Positions 59,185 to 64,000 of a DNA stretch of 64,000 bases are shown one piece after another. Origin of the DNA: Isoetes taiwanensis (taxonomy: Eukaryota > Streptophyta > Lycopodiopsida > Isoetales > Isoetaceae); assembly GCA_021234155.1 (NCBI GenBank), contig JAJEKV010000023.1, positions 9,867,141 through 9,931,140 on the forward strand, read 5' to 3'. Within the stretch, counting starts at the first letter, position 1; each line of letters begins with the position of its first letter. The position numbers and the translations under genes were made by a program. Under the pieces are notes generated by a model, which ran no database searches, was not told the DNA's origin, and worked only from the letters and a program-made list of their open reading frames with translations.

Positions 59185-59838
59185 TCAAAGATCTACATCA
59201 TAGTCCTCATTATTTTTCTTGCTAGTCTCAGCACAGTCTTTCTCTGTCGTCTGCTCCTTTGGAGACTTATCACCTTTTGGTTCTTCCTTGTCCTCTGAAA
59301 TAGTATTAAAGCTACTTCTTTCAGCTCTGCAAAGGTGGCCTCGTCGTCTAGTGAGCTTGTGAAAGGAGGCCCTATCTCTGAGAACGTCAGCTTAGCATAA
59401 TCAGATGAAGACTTGGCCCCTAACGTTAAAAAATCTATTCTATTCTATATCTGGTAAAGTAGGTAAGGCAGCCAATCTCATCCTTGTCCACGGCTACACA
59501 GTTGCGGCCCTTCTTAACTGCACAAGCAATAGTAGTACCAGAACTAGAAAAAGCATCAAGCACCCAATCTCCTGGACGCGAGAACATGTCCAGGAGATGG
59601 TTGATGAGCTTTTGCGGTTTCTGATAGTGATTTACTATCCTGCCTTGTGCACTTGGGTCCTGCAGTTTCTGTAAGACCGTTGGAAACTCTAGGACGTTCG
59701 AAAAATTCTGGCAGGCGGCAGTGTTGAAGTGCTCCATGGTTCTCTTCCCGTCAAAACTCCAGTAAGCAACATGAAGGTACTCCACCTTGCTAAGCAACCT
59801 TGGTTCTCCACCATGATAATTGATGTTCGTTTTGTACC
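59185..59838 (-). pseudogene. N4/N6-type DNA methyltransferase, C-terminal region, probably decayed
   Basis: The minus-strand reading starts after an acceptor-like TTTTACTAG at about 59838 and runs VEYLHVAYWSFDGKR, KPQKLINHLLDMFSRPGD, WVLDAFSSSGTTIACAVKKG and CVAVDKDE. This is the SAM-binding end of class-beta amino-methyltransferases (Pfam N6_N4_Mtase). The canonical D-P/A-F-x-G-S-G-T-T reads DAFSSSGTT, with one Gly replaced. The frame stops at 59435. An acidic tail (EDKEEPKGDKSPKEQ...) continues in other frames to 59185. The missing N-terminal motif IV may lie upstream (61 kb). It could be a dead copy or an exon of a damaged gene. Confidence 0.65.
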
Positions 59839-61059
59839 TAGTAAAATATTTGAAGTGAAGTCATTGGTCTAGAAATAATTGCTCTGCGTCCCCTATAGAC
59901 TACCTATTTCTTTTGTTGGCATGCTTCCCTTAACTTGCCAAGCTCTTCCATACACTTGCAAGCTGGAGAGGAGAAAGGTCCTCTTGAACTGAAAAGCTAG
60001 TGCCTTTAAGGTGGTTTCTATGCTGAAAAATATGTGGCCAACTTAGTGCACCTTGAAACCGAATTAAAAGGTGACAAGGATGATTAGGGCATGCAACCCC
60101 CACCTAGTGGTAGACGCAACTCCATCAACAGGGACATGCATAATATAAGTAAAAGAAATGCATAGCTAGATCCAAATATGTCTGACCCTCTGTCCCTATC
60201 TCACCAACCCTATGATGCATAGATTCAGTACTTTGATATCAGGCACTAAAGCATCCTAGGATGGTGACCCTATTGTGCATGAAGGAGATATCTGGACTTT
60301 TACCACAACATAATGGTTTTCTTGTGGTTGTAACTATGACTCTTATGTCTGAAATTCTGCCTCAACATAGTGTTTCCTTTGGGGCTGTATCTGACTTTAA
60401 TGTTTGGACTTCCACTTCAACATAATGCTTTTCTTGTGACTGTAACTCTGACTTGAGTGTTTGCACCGATGCATCAATTGTTCCTACATAATACTAGCCA
60501 TTAGAGTCCATTTCAAAATAGACACAATCGTAGATGCATCTGTCTCGCTCCCTTAGAATGAATAGTTTGTACCTGATCACGATGTACAGGCAGCAAACAT
60601 TGGACCTGCAGATCTAAAGCACCCTAGAGATCCTGATGGCCTTTGAAAATAAACCTGCCAGACCTGCTTGTGTCAATCATAAGAGGCTATTGCGGACTAA
60701 ACTGTCAGAACACTGAGATTGGCTTGTCAATGACCATGGAGCTCTTCTTTAGACCAAGTACTTGTGCAGTGGAGGACCTCCTGTTTAAGGCTAATTCCTT
60801 AGAAGGAGTCTTCTTCTTATTATCATGGGCTATTTGTACACTGAATCTCTCCTTATTAGTGGCCCTTTCTTTCACTATGAAGCGCACAAAGTTTGAAAAG
60901 AAAATGCTGGCGCAGAAATCATAGCTCTTAAAATCTTAAAAGGTTGAAATGATCAGGTCTTTCCACTACAAGAGAATGGGCAATTTAAGTACAAGTTTCA
61001 ACATTGATATGCTTGAAATCATGTTTTGAAAATCTTTAGAAATTGATACAATAAGTGAC
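59839..61059. other. Spacer or further decayed exons of the methyltransferase locus
   Basis: 60290-60480 holds three imperfect ~57-bp tandem units (anchor CAACATA at 60306, 60363, 60418). On the minus strand they read as ~19-residue repeats beginning VQTLKS. A 60-residue Lys/Ser-rich minus-strand frame lies at 60887-60705. Whether these belong to the methyltransferase gene is not shown. Confidence 0.35.
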
Positions 61060-61560
61060 TAAACCCGTTGACGGAATAGCATCACTGATATCGTCATTCA
61101 TAACATCATTTATAGTGTCAATAATAATATCATTATTTGTGTCATTCAACTTACATAATAGTGTCACCTATGACATCACTTGTATATTATCATTAATACC
61201 ATCTATACTGCTATAACTATCGTCATCTATAATGTCAACATATATGCAGTGATGAATATCAACTATATTGTCATCAATGGGGCCACATTTAGTATCATGT
61301 GGAGGGTCAGAAATTATGACATCAATGATGTCAAAAATAATACCACATGCCACATATAGTATCACGTGGAGGGTCAAAAATTATGATATCAATGGTGTTA
61401 AAAAAAACCACGTATAGAATCAACTAGTATGCCATTAATAGTGTCAAACATAAGTCACATATTGGGTCACAATTTATGTCATTCATAAAGCCATAATTAG
61501 CATCAGATTGGGTCATATTTATAGTCATATGTATAAATATTCTTAATGTCATGTATCATT
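61060..61560. repeat. ATCA/GTCAT-rich degenerate repeat field with a 66-bp-spaced duplication
   Basis: Short units built on ACATCA, TGTCAT and AATATCA fill about 500 bp. Inside it, 61285-61343 and 61351-61409 are near copies (CACATTTAGTATCATGTGGA and CACATATAGTATCACGTGGA). On the minus strand the two copies read IDVIISDPPHDTKCG and IDIIIFDPPRDTICG. Confidence 0.7.
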
Positions 61561-62649
61561 ATTAAGCCATTCATTCCACGCCACTGAAGTGATGAAATCA
61601 CCATCCAAGCTTATACTTTGGAAAGAGCATAGAGCAGGCTTTTTTATCAATCCCAAACATGTAAAAATATGATACCGTATTCAAACTTGTCACCAATAAA
61701 AGTCAAAACTTGAAAAGTAGGGTTTGTAGACTGACCTGGAAAATCCCTCATCACTATTGTATCTATCTGTCTATCTTATCTTGACACTAAAGAGGGCTAG
61801 GATATGGATAATTCAATTGTTAACCTAACCTCCCATTTTTCTCTCTCCTCCACCCCTCCAAATCCCCAAGCTACACTATGTTGTTTCGCTATTGTGAAAT
61901 AGCATTGGTGAGGTGATGACACCAACACTATATTGTATATTTTGTTCTTGAGAATACGAATGAAGAGATAGTGCATGTACTTGAGTTGGTTTCTTTGTTT
62001 GTAGCTCTATTTAGTTAAGTGTTTCTGCACTTAGGTATGTTTCTTCCCTTTCATCGAATGGAACAGCACAGGTTCGATTCCTAGGGGGTGATTGATGAAT
62101 TGGATTTGTTAATTTAAATATTCATCTACACTATGATATAAGCATGCTTTTAGCCTCTCCGATGTTTTTTTGGACGATATGAGTTTGATTTTGTGACCTA
62201 ATATTCATGATAATGTTTTATTAGACCATGGAACTTTTAGCCTTTGTATGGGTTTCCCATGTAATTTTTATGCGAAATGTATTTCAAATGTAGGTTTTCA
62301 ACACAGATAGATAAGATAGATAATTGCTTTATTGTCTATCTATAAGACCATCGAGTCTATTAGATGTTATAAAGTATAAATATACTTGAAAATTATGCAT
62401 ATCAAAGTGCACCCTCTGTTGGAGTGGCAGTCCTATCCTCTCCCCCATCTCTTTTAAATTCTTCCAATAGTTGTTTATAGTTTCTAATTGAAGCCAATAT
62501 CAATTCCATTGCCTCGATGAGATAGGTTCCTATGATGTTTTTTGGTTGTGAAAAGAAAGCTAGCAAGGAGACTGGTTTGAGCCCCATCTGATTTCTCAAG
62601 TTATGATATATTGGAAAATATAGCACAAACTGTGCTTCATCCTCGATTT
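61561..62649. other. Spacer
   Basis: No gene supported. A B-box-like GGTTCGATTCC at 62072-62082 has no matching cloverleaf. Confidence 0.35.
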
Positions 62650-63480
62650 CATTAGATGACCCGCATACTTATCCTTGAGCCGCTTGTGATACATGACCCA
62701 ACCTCAACCCCCAAATGGTGTGAGCTCAGATAGAGCCTGCAAATTGTATGCCTCTTGTGCATTGATATCCCTTCATGGAGATATAGCATTGCTCTTAATT
62801 CCGGGTTTATAGCTGCATGGTAGTATGCAATCTGTGTGGCTGCTCCTTGTCATGCTTTGTGTTGGAAATGCAGCTTTACCCACTCCCTAATTACATTCTT
62901 CTCAAGTGGCATGTTATCCAAGTTCATCTCATATTTGCTGAGCCATTCTCTCAGGTAGGCATACCATCCTTTTCTCTCACTTTGCTTTGTGTTGGAAATG
63001 CAACTTTGCCCACTCCCTAATTACATTCTTCTCAAGTGGCATGTTATCCAAGTTCATCTCGCTAAATTCTTCATTTCCAAATACAGGAAATTCTTGATGT
63101 CCATTGATTTTACCTTCACTAGGAAGTGCAAAGTTTGGCATATTGTTTTCCCTTTGAGAGTCATCAACCTAGATTCCTTGAGGAGCATCTCATATGGCAT
63201 TTGCAATTTAACCCCTAGCTTTGCCATAAGAAACCTATTTGGAGTTTTTCCACCCACTTCCACATATCAAGAGATATAGGTCTGGTCCTCAAATTTCACA
63301 TCCGTACAATATCACAGCTTGAACCAAGACTTTATAGAGCATTTTCTTAAACCCGAAGTCTACAATTTCTGCCTTTTTGCACCTTCCTTGCATTGAGAAA
63401 AGGGTTTTTAGCTCGTTGTATATTCTATGCTCGACTGCTCTATTCCATTTGTAGTTTTCATCCATAATTAGATATAAATC
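62650..63480 (-). mobile_element. Decayed LINE C-terminal fragment
   Basis: Minus-strand, multi-frame reading gives VEHRIYNELKTLF, VLVQAVILYGCEI, GVKLQMPYEMLLKESRL, KVKSMDIKNF and, further on, IAYYHAAIN, ISMHKRHTI and LSSHHLGVEVG. This is the post-RT part of a non-LTR element, of a type different from the L1-like element at 19-21 kb. Stops are frequent and the RT core is missing. Confidence 0.6.
62854..63060. repeat. 77-bp direct duplication, 130-bp spacing
   Basis: 62854-62930 and 62984-63060 are nearly identical (GCTTTGTGTTGGAAATGCA... AAGTTCATCTC), a duplication inside the LINE fragment. Confidence 0.9.
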
Positions 63481-63489
63481 ACGACAAGA

Positions 63490-64000
63490 AAAAGGCCATT
63501 TAGCGACGTCTATAGCGACGTCTGTGCGACGTCTATCACGACGTCGGCGGCGTCGCCGTCGGCGTCGCCGCCAGGGCGACGCCGCTCATCGCATCGCGGC
63601 GTCGGCCAGAAGTCGCCGAGGCGTCAGGCAGACGGACGCGACGTCGCATCGCGGCGGCGTGACCGCGTGGAATATACACGTGGAATATACACACGGAACA
63701 TCAACAAAATCCACGCGTGCCGTAAAAGCCACGTGTATACGTCGCATGCGACGTCACACGTGGAACGGACACGTGGAATATGCACGTGGAATATACACGT
63801 AGAATATACACGTGCATAAAAGCCACGTGTATACGTCGCATGACGTGACACGTGGAATAAACATGTCGAATATTCGATAAAAATTTGAAAATCCGCGTGT
63901 AGAAAAGCCACGTGGCAAAAAAAAAAGCCACGTGGATACGTCGCATGCGACGTGTAGGGGAAAAAATAAAAAAAAATAAAAATATATTTATATAAAAATA
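63490..64000. repeat. GC-rich ACGTC/CACGTG repeat array at the window edge
   Basis: 63500-63665 is built from GCGACGTC and GTCGCCG units. 63665-63960 alternates ACGTGGAATATAC units with a larger ~100-bp unit starting AAAAGCCACGTG (63724, 63818, 63921). The perfect palindrome ACGTCGCATGCGACGT lies at 63739-63754 and 63938-63953, with a shortened version at about 63832. A-rich sequence follows. The array may continue outside the window. Confidence 0.85.

Noticed and set aside
59185-59838. Bacterial contamination as source of the methyltransferase
   Set aside because: The fragment is embedded in AT-rich plant-like DNA, is preceded by an intron acceptor-like site and is frame-broken; contamination of a contig is therefore unlikely, though read checks would settle it.
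62072-62082. Third tRNA or SINE from the B-box GGTTCGATTCC
   Set aside because: No supporting A box at the right distance and no stems; the tail block of the SINE candidates is missing.

Overview
The window looks like nuclear DNA from a land plant with a large, repeat-rich genome. Only four loci look intact: an SMPD4-like gene, a tRNA-Arg gene, a GDSL lipase gene and a MiAMP1-like antimicrobial protein gene. All three protein genes carry plant-type GT-AG introns. The rest is AT-rich spacer, decayed retroelements and broken gene fragments. A seed-free vascular plant such as a fern is my best guess. It rests on gene sparsity, the MiAMP1-like gene, an FCP1-like fragment and a bacterial-type DNA methyltransferase remnant. 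This is inference, not proof.

Left part (1-9.5 kb): a four-exon SMPD4-like gene, a tRNA-Arg(UCG) gene, an AGTAC-rich repeat field and a broken transposase-like gene. From 9.5 to 24.3 kb lie Helitron-type 3' hairpins (three of the five in the window), a pair of 301-bp direct repeats around a Copia/LINE scrap, a 5'-truncated LINE with a poly(A) tail, an FCP1-like phosphatase pseudogene and a ~110-bp tandem array. From 24.3 to 36 kb lie unrecognised coding blocks, an A/T foldback, a decayed protein with HUH-endonuclease-like motifs (28.3-30.0 kb), a LINE scrap, a tRNA-headed SINE candidate and a GC-rich perfect inverted repeat.

Middle and right (36-64 kb): a five-exon secreted GDSL esterase/lipase gene, a LINE of the same family as the 32-kb scrap, a second SINE-like copy, a long imperfect hairpin, simple repeats and an NPH3-like fragment. 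A young Ty1-Copia element (315-bp LTRs differing at one base, 5-bp TSD) follows. Its primer site matches the anticodon arm of initiator tRNA-Met, implying half-tRNA priming as in Drosophila copia. About 490 bp downstream is the MiAMP1-like gene, whose start codon is cut off from the rest of the reading frame by an intron. Then come a remnant of an N4/N6-type DNA methyltransferase, more repeats, a LINE 3' fragment and an array of ACGTC/CACGTG-rich repeats at the right edge.

No operon-like cooperation between neighbouring genes is visible. The linking theme is invasion by Copia, LINE, SINE, Helitron and DNA-transposon or rolling-circle type elements. All family names come from motif recognition by eye; nothing was searched.
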